64,000 nt of DNA from Prevotella sp. (GTDB lineage Bacteria; Bacteroidota; Bacteroidia; Bacteroidales; Bacteroidaceae). A model generated the notes under the pieces. The model did no database searches, had not been told where the DNA came from, and saw nothing but the letters and a program-made list of their open reading frames with translations. The stretch covers positions 16,886 through 80,885 of the forward strand of contig JAEEVW010000016.1 in NCBI GenBank assembly GCA_016291085.1, written 5' to 3'. The translations under genes and the position numbers were made by a program. Positions 9,390-17,672 of this stretch are shown piece by piece; positions within the stretch are counted from its first letter, which is position 1; each line of letters opens with the position of its first letter.

Positions 9390-10292
9390 TTATTTATCTT
9401 TCTTACCGAAAATGGAGAAGTGGACGTAGCGTTTCGGATGGGCTTTCAGATCTATGAGCAGAGAATCGGCAGAAGCCATCGTTGCAGTCATGTTATTGTA
9501 AAGCGTTGCATCACGCATCAGCAGCCCCAAAGTACCCTCAGTACTATTTAGCTTACGTGTCATCTCGTTGACATTGGCCAGTGTCTGGTTAATGCTTGCT
9601 GTCATAGTAGCCACGTCGACAGCTGCCAGATTGCTGGTGAGCTGCTGGGTGTTATCGAGCACGCCATTGGCTTTATTCATCATGGTAGGCATCTCGCGAT
9701 TGAGCGAAGCAGACAAAGAACGTAAATCGCGACTGGTGGCATTCAGATTGTCTGTCATCCCCTCCACGTTATGCAGGGTCTGACGCAAAGCAGGGTCTGC
9801 CAACAGAAGGTTCAGGCTGGTCATGATGCTGTCCAGCTTAGGCATCATAGCCTCTATGGCAGGAACCATTGCACCCAATTTCTTCATCATGCCCTGTTCT
9901 TCACCACCCGTGATGGTATCGCCCATAGCAACCATATGGATAGGATCTTCGCCTAACACCAGATTGATTTTGATATTTCCCAACAAATCGCTGGCAATTT
10001 CCGCATGCGAACCCTGAGGCAAGCGCATCTGTTTGTCAAGTCCCATCTCAGCCACAATCTTTCCCTGAGGATTGTAGTCATACTGAATGCCCTTGATAAC
10101 CCCCACCTTATAGCCATTGGCATAAACAGGGGTAGAAGCTGACACGCCACTGACATCGGTGAACGTCACGTAATAGGAATCGTCGCTGGAAAACACGGTA
10201 AGCCCCTTCAAGAACGTCAGACCGTAATAGAGCACGACAATGCCAAGAATGGCCACCAAGGCTATTTTAACCTCTTTTGAAAAGAACTTCAT
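9390..10292 (-). CDS. MCE/MlaD family lipid-transport protein
   Basis: 300 aa. One N-terminal membrane anchor (VKIALVAILGIVVLYYGLTF, residues 8-27) followed by the MCE domain (about 35-115: YYVTFTDVSGVSASTPVYAN, GYKVGVIKGI, GSHAEIASDLLGNIKINLVL). The rest is a long helical, coiled region, as in Bacteroidetes MlaD proteins. MCE proteins form periplasmic hexamers that carry phospholipids between membranes together with an ABC permease and ATPase. Those partner genes are not adjacent here. It lies 21 bases after the amidase stop, so the two are probably one transcript, linking envelope maintenance functions. Confidence 0.88.
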   Translation of the reverse strand: MKFFSKEVKIALVAILGIVVLYYGLTFLKGLTVFSSDDSYYVTFTDVSGVSASTPVYANGYKVGVIKGIQYDYNPQGKIVAEMGLDKQMRLPQGSHAEIASDLLGNIKINLVLGEDPIHMVAMGDTITGGEEQGMMKKLGAMVPAIEAMMPKLDSIMTSLNLLLADPALRQTLHNVEGMTDNLNATSRDLRSLSASLNREMPTMMNKANGVLDNTQQLTSNLAAVDVATMTASINQTLANVNEMTRKLNSTEGTLGLLMRDATLYNNMTATMASADSLLIDLKAHPKRYVHFSIFGKKDK

Positions 10293-10313
10293 ATCGAATA
10301 ATATTTTTGTTTC

Positions 10314-11786
10314 TTACTTCTTACCTCTTTTAAATTCCTGTATAGCCTGCTGGACATCCACCCGCTTGCCATCCTTAAAGGCAATAATGAAGCACTGCGG
10401 GAAGCTGGCAGCAAGTGTCTTGCGCAGCTGATAAATCTCGTTATAATTCTCAGACGAACCTACTGTATATTTATACAATCCGCCCTCTTCATAGTACGCA
10501 GCGTCTTTCTGACCCTTCAAACGAGAATCGGTAGTCTTCAGTTTTGAACTGCTTGTCAGAATCTGCACCTTGAAGACGGGTCTAGAGGAACTAGTTTGAC
10601 TAGTTGGACTAGTTGTACCAGGAAGACTAGTAGGACTAGAGGGACTAGAAACGTTGGCGGACTTGGCCGGTTCAGCAGGTTTGACTGGCTCAGCGGGTTT
10701 GACCGGTTCAACAGTTTTGTTCACAACTGGCGATACAGGCTGTGAGGTCTGTGAAGTATTTGCACCCCCGGCAGCAAGGATGGAATCGGCATTGGGAGCT
10801 GCGGGTTTCTCTTCTTTCACCTCTGGCACACGATTCTCACGAGCATTAGCCAGTTCCTCTGCCACCTTGCTCTTCTTTTCCTGCTTCTTTACTGGCTTTG
10901 CCTCCTGCTTTTGCTGGGTATCCTTGGGAACAACAGTAGGAATCTCGACATCCTTCTTTGCTTCTGCCTGAAGGGGAACAGTGATACCACCATAGTTCTT
11001 CTTCTTGTAATCTAAGAAAGCCTGATAGATGCCTTGTGCCATCTGGCTGACGCCATTCGTCGAATTCAAAAAGCGCTCTTCGTCAGGTGTTGATATAAAG
11101 CCCAGTTCAATCAGGCAGCTAGGCATAGAGGTCTCGCGCAACACCAGGAAACCAGCCTGTTTCACACCTTTATTGATACGCCCGGCAGAAGCACAGGTGC
11201 GTTTCTGGACGTATTTTGCCAAATCAACACTTTGCGCCATGTTGTGGTCCTGAATGAACTCGAACATGATATAGCTCTCCGACGAATTGGGGTCAAAACC
11301 CTGATAACGCTGCTTATAGTCCTTCTCATAAAGAATGACTTCGTTCTCGCGCTTAGCCACCTCCAAATTATCAGCAGCACGGTGCATTCCCAGCGTATAG
11401 GTCTCCATGCCTCGCGAGATGCGCCCCTTGGGCAAGGCATTGGTATGAATGGAAATAAAAAGATCTGCCTTATTCCGATTAGCGATATCGGCACGGGTAT
11501 GCAAGGGAATGAAGACGTCCGTCTTGCGGGTATAAATAACTTTCACATCCGAGCAGTTGCGCTCTACCAGTCGTCCAAAAGCCAACGCTACATTCAGGTT
11601 GATGATTTTCTCCTTCGTAATGGCACCAATAGCACCAGCGTCGTTGCCACCATGTCCGGCATCAATAACCAGTGTAAACTTGTTCGGCTTGGCTGTCGTA
11701 GATAGGGTTACTGTCTTGCCAACGGCAACAATCGTCACCATCAGCAGCAGTATGAATATAGTCAGAAAACGTTTATTATCCTTCAT
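10314..11786 (-). CDS. N-acetylmuramoyl-L-alanine amidase (Amidase_3) with repeat-encoded linker
   Basis: 490 aa. N-terminal hydrophobic segment (FLTIFILLLMVTIVAVGK) for export; Amidase_3 domain about 35-270 with zinc ligands in VIDAGHGGNDAGAIG, a Glu in the segment TKEKIINLNVALA, and SIHTNA; CLIELGFISTPDEE closes the domain. A Pro/Lys/Glu-rich linker (about 275-400) contains VKPAEPVKPAEPAK and then a Thr-Ser-rich stretch written in CTAGT repeats. The last 80 residues (VFKVQILTSS... YKYTVGSSENYNE) resemble a SPOR-like peptidoglycan-binding domain. It cleaves the amide between MurNAc and stem peptide, in cell separation or remodelling. A -7 box lies only 8 bases before the ATG. Confidence 0.93.
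   Translation of the reverse strand: MKDNKRFLTIFILLLMVTIVAVGKTVTLSTTAKPNKFTLVIDAGHGGNDAGAIGAITKEKIINLNVALAFGRLVERNCSDVKVIYTRKTDVFIPLHTRADIANRNKADLFISIHTNALPKGRISRGMETYTLGMHRAADNLEVAKRENEVILYEKDYKQRYQGFDPNSSESYIMFEFIQDHNMAQSVDLAKYVQKRTCASAGRINKGVKQAGFLVLRETSMPSCLIELGFISTPDEERFLNSTNGVSQMAQGIYQAFLDYKKKNYGGITVPLQAEAKKDVEIPTVVPKDTQQKQEAKPVKKQEKKSKVAEELANARENRVPEVKEEKPAAPNADSILAAGGANTSQTSQPVSPVVNKTVEPVKPAEPVKPAEPAKSANVSSPSSPTSLPGTTSPTSQTSSSRPVFKVQILTSSSKLKTTDSRLKGQKDAAYYEEGGLYKYTVGSSENYNEIYQLRKTLAASFPQCFIIAFKDGKRVDVQQAIQEFKRGKK
10581..10651 (-). repeat. CTAGT 9-base repeats inside the amidase linker
   Basis: Seven CTAG motifs, mostly 9 bases apart (unit ACTAGTNNN or TCTAGTNNN), encode a Ser-Pro-Thr-Ser-rich segment. 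The same unit appears in alaS at 34443-34478. Confidence 0.85.
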
Positions 11787-11794
11787 TGTGGGTG

Positions 11795-11802
11795 CAAAAG
11801 TA
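11795..11802 (-). promoter_or_regulatory. -7 box for the amidase, very close to the start codon
   Basis: TACTTTTG on the minus strand with only 8 bases to the ATG, implying a 5' UTR of a few bases. No good -33 TTTG is seen. Confidence 0.45.
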
Positions 11803-11828
11803 CATATTTTTCTGAAATAATCCCTGAT

Positions 11829-12212
11829 TTACACGCCAGTTTTATCATTTATTAAATGTAATTCCACACCAGCACCTTTACAGTCGCCTCCCATGGGAGG
11901 ATTCAGTTTGGTAATGGTGAGGTCCAGGGAGGTAACCATAGGGAACTCGCTAAACACACATTTGGCAATTCTGCCTGCCACGTGTTCTATCAATTGGGAC
12001 GTCTTGGCCATCTCGCGTTCTATCAGCTGATAGAGTGTTCCATAATTCAAAGCCACCTCCAACATGTCGTGCTCCATAGCTGATGAGATATCTACTCCAC
12101 AACGGGCAGACACCAGGAAGTCGTGCCCAACCTCGTTCTCCTGAGGAAATACGCCATGATAGGCATGTATGCGCACCTCGTTCAGAAAAATATAGCTCGA
12201 TGTCACTTTCAT
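11829..12212 (-). CDS. folB: Dihydroneopterin aldolase FolB
   Basis: 127 aa from MKVTSSYIFLNEVRIHAYHG; the frame is open 21 codons further upstream but family length and alignment favour this ATG. FolB features: HAYHGVFPQENEVGHDF at the N-terminus, NYGTLYQLIEREM, LIEHVAGRIA with the catalytic-site Glu, and LTITKLNPPMGGDCKGAGVE near the C-terminus. It converts 7,8-dihydroneopterin to 6-hydroxymethyl-dihydropterin in folate synthesis. It lies 19 bases after the ribonucleotide-reductase-like gene, so both are probably transcribed from the divergent promoter at 12871. Confidence 0.95.
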   Translation of the reverse strand: MKVTSSYIFLNEVRIHAYHGVFPQENEVGHDFLVSARCGVDISSAMEHDMLEVALNYGTLYQLIEREMAKTSQLIEHVAGRIAKCVFSEFPMVTSLDLTITKLNPPMGGDCKGAGVELHLINDKTGV

Positions 12213-12231
12213 TTTGCTTTCCCTCACGCTT

Positions 12232-12852
12232 TTATTGATGATTGTCAGGAGTTTCGTTCTCCAGAGGAGCGTCATCCAGATACTTCTTCAAGGCGCGTTC
12301 TACACCCACCTTCCAAGTGTTGATGCTCTCCGACTGTAACTGCAAAGAACTAACCAGTTTGATGACATGTTCAAGAGGCATTCTATAACGTAACACACCT
12401 GAGATGAGTTTGGCATAGTTCCAGTATTCAGGATTGAACTTCTCCGACAAACCCTCAACCGTAATCTTATAGCCTCGCGTATTCTCGAACTGGAAATCGT
12501 AACGCTTCGTGCCATCCTGATTGATATGCTTGATGATTTTGCCTTTGGTTACCGATTTGGGCAAGATAATACCTTCCTCGTCGTCCTGAAGGCCTGTAAA
12601 GATCTCATAGGGATAACCATTCAGCAAGCCCACCAACGCCACCCACTTATCCTTATTATTCTGAAAACGGACCACGTCACACTCCAATTCCTGAGGACGA
12701 ACTTCAGTCACCTCAGGTCTAAGCGTTGCCTGATAGCGTTCCAACAATGGAATAATCTCCTCTTCAGTCAGTGGCTTTCCTGACTGTTGTCCCATCTGGG
12801 CCAGTTCACGGGCTATGCGCTGAAGACTCTCTTTTTGCGAATTTGCTTCCAT
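12232..12852 (-). CDS. Stand-alone protein like the C-terminal domain of class II ribonucleotide reductase
   Basis: 206 aa starting MEANSQKESLQRIARELAQM, preceded 15-20 bases upstream by a -7 box. Residues about 70-200 (ECDVVRFQNNKDKWVALVGL, NGYPYEIFTGL, GKIIKHINQDGTKRYDFQFE, FNPEYWNYAKLISGVLRYRM, INTWKVGVERALKKYL) strongly recall the C-terminal region of Bacteroidetes adenosylcobalamin-dependent ribonucleotide reductases (NrdJ). The catalytic barrel is absent and no CxxC tail is present. It could be an accessory or regulatory subunit, or the partner half of a split NrdJ as known for NrdJab of Pseudomonas. The similarity is from memory of the family, not a search. Confidence 0.6.
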   Translation of the reverse strand: MEANSQKESLQRIARELAQMGQQSGKPLTEEEIIPLLERYQATLRPEVTEVRPQELECDVVRFQNNKDKWVALVGLLNGYPYEIFTGLQDDEEGIILPKSVTKGKIIKHINQDGTKRYDFQFENTRGYKITVEGLSEKFNPEYWNYAKLISGVLRYRMPLEHVIKLVSSLQLQSESINTWKVGVERALKKYLDDAPLENETPDNHQ

Positions 12853-12870
12853 ATCCTTATTTTTTGTCTG

Positions 12871-12908
12871 CAAAGATACGAATAAATAAAGAAAAATACG
12901 TATCTTTG
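12871..12908. promoter_or_regulatory. Back-to-back -7 boxes in an inverted repeat
   Basis: TATCTTTG reads outwards on both strands: minus at 12878-12871 for the NrdJ-like/folB genes and plus at 12901-12908 for the nitroreductase. They form a perfect 10-bp inverted repeat CAAAGATACG / CGTATCTTTG. Confidence 0.6.
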
Positions 12909-12925
12909 TCCCAAAATCTATAAAA

Positions 12926-13684
12926 ATGAAATCAATTCTTACTCGAAAGACCATCCGCAAGTACGCCGACCGCGAAGTCAGCGAAGAACTATTGAACCGC
13001 CTCATGACAGAGGCCAGTCGTACACAAACCATGGGTAACCTGCAACTCTACAGCGTTGTCGTCACACGCTCTTCAGAGATGAAAGCCAAGTTGGCTCCTG
13101 CCCATTTCAACCAACCCATGGTGACGCAAGCCCCCGTGGTATTGACTATCTGTGCAGACTTCAACCGCACCAGCACATGGGCCCGTTGTCGCAAGGCAGA
13201 ACCCGGCTACGACAATTTTCTGTCGTTCATCAATGCTGCTACAGACGCACTACTCTATACGCAGACACTGTGTAACCTTATGGATGAAGAAGGACTGGGC
13301 TATTGCTATCTGGGTACTACCGTCTACCAGCCACAACAGATTATAGACATACTGGAACTGCCTAAGCTGACGTTCCCCGTTGCCACACTGACTGTTGGAT
13401 GGCCTGACGAAGAGCCTCCCCTCTCCGATCGCCTGCCTTTGGAGAGTTTCGTTCACCAAGAAACTTACGCAGACTATCTGGCCATGGATATCGACAAGCA
13501 TTACGAGGCCAAAGAGCACCGCCCAGAGAATCTGGAGTTTGTGCGTATCAACGAAAAAGAGACCCTCGCACAAGTCTTCACCGACATCCGCTATACGCGA
13601 AAGGATAATGAAGCCATGAGCGAGGGGCTCATCAATGCTCTCAAACGCCAAGGTTTCCTGCCTTGGACGGTTAGAGGCTATTAA
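12926..13684 (+). CDS. Nitroreductase family flavoprotein (NfsA/Frp-like)
   Basis: 252 aa. Family features: TRKTIRKYADREVSEELLNR at the N-terminus with the FMN-phosphate-binding Arg pair, SRTQTMGNLQLYSVVVTRS, an interior AATDALLYTQTLCNLMDEEG helix, GLGYCYLGTT with the usual Gly-rich loop, and VATLTVGWPDEEPPLSDRLP near 165-185. Such homodimers use FMN and NAD(P)H to reduce quinones, nitro compounds or similar acceptors; the physiological substrate is unknown. Its last four bases overlap the end of the convergent ExuT-like gene. Confidence 0.92.
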   Translation: MKSILTRKTIRKYADREVSEELLNRLMTEASRTQTMGNLQLYSVVVTRSSEMKAKLAPAHFNQPMVTQAPVVLTICADFNRTSTWARCRKAEPGYDNFLSFINAATDALLYTQTLCNLMDEEGLGYCYLGTTVYQPQQIIDILELPKLTFPVATLTVGWPDEEPPLSDRLPLESFVHQETYADYLAMDIDKHYEAKEHRPENLEFVRINEKETLAQVFTDIRYTRKDNEAMSEGLINALKRQGFLPWTVRGY

Positions 13685-15132
13685 TCTTCCAGTTCAATGG
13701 GCTTGTACTTCGGTACGAGGGCCTTCATGATACACCAGCCAATAAGGTAGGCCACTGCACAGATACAGAACACCACCATGTAGGCTGCGGGCTTGCCGTC
13801 GAATCCGAAGAACGAGAAGTTGGCGCCCTGCTCAGCTGCCCAGTCGAAGAACATACCTGAGCCCTTATTGATAGACATAGAGCCCAGACCACCAGCCATT
13901 GTACCCAGACCTACAATAGTACCAATAGTGCTCTTGGGGAACATGTCGCCAATGGTTGAGAACAGGTTAGCAGACCAAGCCTGATGACCAGCGCCCAGCA
14001 AACCAATCAGGATGGCAGGCCACCAAGGACTATATATGCCAAGAGGCTGTGCAAACAGACCTAACAAGGGGAAGCAAGCGAAGATGAACATCGCACGCAT
14101 ACGGCCCAGATAGGGGTTCATACCTTTCTTATCTACAAAGTATGTAGGCAGATAGCCACCACCAATCGACAGAATCGTCACGATAGCATAAAGTGTAAAG
14201 ATCAGTAGGATACCCATCGTCGAGTCAGAGGTATAGCCATACTGGTCAGAGAAGTAGGCAGGAGCCCAGAACAGGAAGAACCACCATACGCCATCCGTCA
14301 TGAACTTACCAACGAGGAACGACCAAGTCTGCTTGTAGGTAAAGCACTTAAAGAACGGAATAGTCTTCTCTTCCTTCACTGCATCACGATCCTGAACCTC
14401 AGCCAGGTCGTTGTCCTGCTCGATGTAATTCAACTCAGCCTGATTGACACGCTTGTTCTGACGGGGCTTCTCATAGAGCCACATCCACAAGCCCATCCAG
14501 ATGAATCCCAGGGCACCAATAATGATGAAGGCCATCTCCCAACCCCATGCACGAGCCAGCAAGGGAATGGTTGCAGGAGCAGCCAAAGCACCTACGGAAG
14601 CACCGCTATTGAAGATAGAGGTAGAGAAAGCGCGGTCTTTCTTGGGGAAATACTCTGCCGTAGCCTTGATGGCTGCGGGGAAGTTTCCAGCCTCACCGAC
14701 AGCGAGAATCAGACGGCACGAGAGGAACAACCATACAGAGATGCTGGCAATAGCCACAGCGGCATCACCCGTCAGCTGACCCAGCTGAGCCACAGAGTCG
14801 TAGCCCTTGACAGTCATAGCCACCCAGCCGCAACCAGCGTGCAGCACGGCGCCCAACGACCAGACGAAGATGGCGATGAGATAACCCTTCTTGGTGCCCA
14901 TCCAGTCGATGAACTTACCAGCGAACAGGTTGGCGATAGCATAGAACAGCGAGAACATACCGGTAATCGTACCGTAGTCGCCGTCCGTCCAATGGAACTC
15001 AGGAGCGATAAAGTCTTTCCAGGTGAGCGACAGGACCTGACGGTCCATGTAGTTAATGGTGGTTGCCAGGAACAGCAACGCACAGATGACCCAACGGAAG
15101 TTGGACATTTTCGATGTTTGAACAGGTGTCAT
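13681..15132 (-). CDS. exuT: MFS hexuronate transporter, ExuT-like (anion:cation symporter family)
   Basis: 483 aa with about 12 membrane segments. Typical ACS-family opening NFRWVICALLFLATTINYMD RQ (split for length), DYGTITGMFSLFYAIANLFA, the motif-A-like loop FIDWMGTKKGY, and AVGEAGNFPAAIKATAEYFP, which is characteristic of the hexuronate/glucarate group. It sits last in an operon with KduI and a PTS IIC-like permease and in the same region as pectinases, supporting uptake of galacturonate, glucuronate or unsaturated uronates across the inner membrane. Symbol assigned by family resemblance; the substrate is inferred from context. Confidence 0.88.
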   Translation of the reverse strand: MTPVQTSKMSNFRWVICALLFLATTINYMDRQVLSLTWKDFIAPEFHWTDGDYGTITGMFSLFYAIANLFAGKFIDWMGTKKGYLIAIFVWSLGAVLHAGCGWVAMTVKGYDSVAQLGQLTGDAAVAIASISVWLFLSCRLILAVGEAGNFPAAIKATAEYFPKKDRAFSTSIFNSGASVGALAAPATIPLLARAWGWEMAFIIIGALGFIWMGLWMWLYEKPRQNKRVNQAELNYIEQDNDLAEVQDRDAVKEEKTIPFFKCFTYKQTWSFLVGKFMTDGVWWFFLFWAPAYFSDQYGYTSDSTMGILLIFTLYAIVTILSIGGGYLPTYFVDKKGMNPYLGRMRAMFIFACFPLLGLFAQPLGIYSPWWPAILIGLLGAGHQAWSANLFSTIGDMFPKSTIGTIVGLGTMAGGLGSMSINKGSGMFFDWAAEQGANFSFFGFDGKPAAYMVVFCICAVAYLIGWCIMKALVPKYKPIELED

Positions 15133-15140
15133 ATTTTTAG

Positions 15141-15172
15141 TTATTTCGTTATTACGTTATATCGTTATTACG
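15141..15172 (-). repeat. Four-copy 8-base array between kduI and exuT
   Basis: Plus strand units TTATTTCG, TTATTACG, TTATATCG, TTATTACG, exactly 4 x 8 bases, filling most of the 49-base gap in the operon. Confidence 0.85.
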
Positions 15173-15181
15173 AGATGTCGA

Positions 15182-16156
15182 CTATTTGATATCGATCACA
15201 GGAATGTTGTCCTTGTCGTTGTAATACAGGTTCTCGCCTGCCATACCCCAAATGAAGGTATAATAGTAGGTGCCTGCTGCTGCGTGCATCGACCACTCAG
15301 GCGACATAATGGCCTGCTCGTTGTGCAACCAAACAACGCGACTTTCCTGAGGTTCACCCATGATGTGTGCAATGGTTTGCTCCTGAGGCAGGTTGAAATA
15401 GTAGTAAGCCTCGATGCGACGACCATGGGTGTGAGGAGGCATCGTGTTCCAGGCAGCACCAGGGTTCAACTGTGTCAGTCCCAACTGCAACTGGCAGGGA
15501 CCTTCCTCCAGCACGTCATTAACGATGAGCTTGTACACAGTGCGGTTGTTGCACTCTTCCAGCGAGCCGACAGGACCCCAAACAGCAGCCTTCAGCGAAC
15601 CCTTACGTCCGTCCAGCGTCACCCACTGGGTTTTATAGTGCTGATGGGCAGTTGCGCTGTTCAGATAGAACTTGGCAGGCTTCTGAGCATCCTTCGAGCG
15701 GAAGATTACCTCCTTGTTAACGTCCTTGTCCTTGCCAATATGACCACGACCGATATAAAGGGCCTCCTTGGGAGAGAGGGCATACTCCTTGCCATCGACA
15801 ATCACCCAACCTTCGCCTTCACCACAGTTCACCACACCAAGCTCACGGTTATAAAGGAAATACTTATCCTTGATGCCCGGATCCACATCAAGACCCAAAT
15901 CGCGGAAGTTCTCCAGTTTCAGGTCTTTGTTTACTGGCATAGCACCACCGAAGATAAAACGGTCGTAGTGTGAATAAGTCAGATTGATTTCATCAGCTAC
16001 CATCACCTTCTCCATGACGAAGCGCTCACGAAGGGTCTTCGTGTCGTAATGCTTGACGTCCTCAGGGTGACAGGCCGTCTGGAATTTCACATTTTGCTGG
16101 CCAAAGCCACTGGTCATACTACTCATAAGCAATAATGTCAAAATCGTCTTTTTCAT
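15182..16156 (-). CDS. kduI: 5-keto-4-deoxyuronate isomerase KduI with an apparent signal peptide
   Basis: 324 aa. KduI features: [36 protein letters not shown] near 60-75, cupin metal site [16 protein letters not shown] (His, His, Glu) near 240 and [12 protein letters not shown] with the last His near 290. It converts 5-keto-4-deoxyuronate, made from unsaturated uronates released by pectate lyases, to 3-deoxy-D-glycero-2,5-hexodiulosonate. Family length is about 280; the excess is an N-terminal hydrophobic leader [20 protein letters not shown] that looks like a cleavable signal peptide, so the enzyme may act in the periplasm. The gene begins 5 bases after the PTS IIC stop. Confidence 0.93.
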   Translation of the reverse strand: MKKTILTLLLMSSMTSGFGQQNVKFQTACHPEDVKHYDTKTLRERFVMEKVMVADEINLTYSHYDRFIFGGAMPVNKDLKLENFRDLGLDVDPGIKDKYFLYNRELGVVNCGEGEGWVIVDGKEYALSPKEALYIGRGHIGKDKDVNKEVIFRSKDAQKPAKFYLNSATAHQHYKTQWVTLDGRKGSLKAAVWGPVGSLEECNNRTVYKLIVNDVLEEGPCQLQLGLTQLNPGAAWNTMPPHTHGRRIEAYYYFNLPQEQTIAHIMGEPQESRVVWLHNEQAIMSPEWSMHAAAGTYYYTFIWGMAGENLYYNDKDNIPVIDIK

Positions 16157-16161
16157 ATTAT

Positions 16162-17535
16162 TTATTCGTTATTATTGTTTTTCTCTTCTTTCACAATACG
16201 CATGCGGTTCCACACCACCATACCAACGGTAATAATTGTCAGGATGCCTGCGCCCACATATTCCAGCGAGTTCACACACTTGTAGATAACCCATCCGAAA
16301 AGCGATGAGGCGAAGTCGAGCGCACCTCCCTCGAAGCCTGCAGGAATATCGGCAGCCTTATCACCAGTCTGTTCGAACACGGTATGGGCAGCCTGCGTGA
16401 AGGCAGGAGCCATATCGGTAACGAAATACAGTCCGATAGCCAATGCCACAAGACCAATGATAAAAGTCTTGACAACATTACCCTTGGTAAACGGCAACAC
16501 CATGGGGAACAGGTAGAACATGCCTGCCAGCGAGGCCAGCGGCAGGAACTGGTTGCCAGGCAGCACTACGGCCAATCCCAATGCCACGGGTATCAACAGC
16601 AAGGAAACAACAAGCGTCGTGGGATGGCCAATAACTACAGCTGGCGACATTCCGATATACACCTTCTTGCCATTGAACTTCTTCTTCACCACCTCCTGCG
16701 TTTTCTCGGCAATGGGTTTCAAGCCCTCAATAAATAAAGATGTGATGCGGGGAATGAGTTCCATCACTGCACCCATCGTTACACCCAGGAACAGGATTTT
16801 CTTGATGTCAAGCTGAGCCAGTGCACCAATCAGCGCACCCACAATGACACCCAGAATAAGCGGTTCACCCATCACGCCAAACTTTTTCTTCATACCCTCT
16901 GCATCGATGTTCAACTTCTCGAAACCGGGAATCATATCGAGTGCCTTGCCGATAATCAAGGCGAAGGGTACAAAGCTCTGGCAGAACGGCTGGGGAATCG
17001 AGATGCCCTGCCACTCAGGGTAATACTCCTGGAACTTGTCTGCCGTCAAGTCAGCCATCACCAATGTAATGATATAGCACACGATGGCAGCAAAATAGCC
17101 CCATACCAGACTCTGATCCATTACGAAATAGGCCACAGCACCAATGAAGGCGAAGTGCCAGTAGTTCCACAGGTCGATATTAACCGTACGTGTACACTTG
17201 GTAATAACCAACAGGAAGTTGACACCCAGGCAGATGGGGATAATCAAGGCTCCCACTGCCGTGTTGTATGCCACAGCGGCTGCTGCGGGCCAACCCATAT
17301 CAAACACCTTCAGCTGCAGGTCGTAGAGTTGGGAAATCTCAGAAAGCGGACCACCAAAGTTGGTAGTCAGCAGGGCTGTCACAATGCCCAGTCCCACAAA
17401 ACCGACGCCTACATAGAGACCACTCTTCAGCGAGCGTCCGAATTTCAGTCCGATGGCGAGTCCGATGATGGTAAACAGGATAGGCATCATCACCGATGCG
17501 CCCAAACTGATAATGTAACTAAATACTTGTTCCAT
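16162..17535 (-). CDS. PTS system IIC component, galactitol (GatC)-like permease
   Basis: 457 aa, strongly hydrophobic with 10 or more membrane segments. Begins [20 protein letters not shown] and shows EIIC-GAT family blocks ([80 protein letters not shown]). In classical PTS, IIC works with IIA, IIB, HPr and enzyme I; none is in this window and Bacteroidetes generally lack a sugar PTS. With kduI 5 bases downstream and exuT after it, this orphan IIC probably moves a uronate or sugar acid by a non-phosphorylating route. Confidence 0.88.
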   Translation of the reverse strand: MEQVFSYIISLGASVMMPILFTIIGLAIGLKFGRSLKSGLYVGVGFVGLGIVTALLTTNFGGPLSEISQLYDLQLKVFDMGWPAAAAVAYNTAVGALIIPICLGVNFLLVITKCTRTVNIDLWNYWHFAFIGAVAYFVMDQSLVWGYFAAIVCYIITLVMADLTADKFQEYYPEWQGISIPQPFCQSFVPFALIIGKALDMIPGFEKLNIDAEGMKKKFGVMGEPLILGVIVGALIGALAQLDIKKILFLGVTMGAVMELIPRITSLFIEGLKPIAEKTQEVVKKKFNGKKVYIGMSPAVVIGHPTTLVVSLLLIPVALGLAVVLPGNQFLPLASLAGMFYLFPMVLPFTKGNVVKTFIIGLVALAIGLYFVTDMAPAFTQAAHTVFEQTGDKAADIPAGFEGGALDFASSLFGWVIYKCVNSLEYVGAGILTIITVGMVVWNRMRIVKEEKNNNNE

Positions 17536-17594
17536 TTGTTCTATTATCGTATTCTTTTGTTTGTTTTAGCGTGTCGCAGAAAACTTTGACGCTG

Positions 17595-17602
17595 CAAAGT
17601 TA
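17595..17602 (-). promoter_or_regulatory. -7 box of the uronate operon
   Basis: TAACTTTG on the minus strand, 60 bases before the IIC start. It lies two bases beyond the T-run of the terminator of the preceding gene. No clear -33 TTTG. Confidence 0.45.
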
Positions 17603-17603
17603 A

Positions 17604-17640
17604 TAAAAAAATGGCGAAACATTGCACATTTCGCCACTTT
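17604..17640 (-). terminator. Terminator after the M6 protease gene
   Basis: TGGCGAAA / TTTCGCCA 8-bp stem (17612-17619, 17629-17636) flanked by an A-run and a T-run, so it can work in both directions. It ends the SusCD/protease transcripts. Confidence 0.75.
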
Positions 17641-17672
17641 TTCTTACTAAATCGTTAACGTAAAAACTTTTT

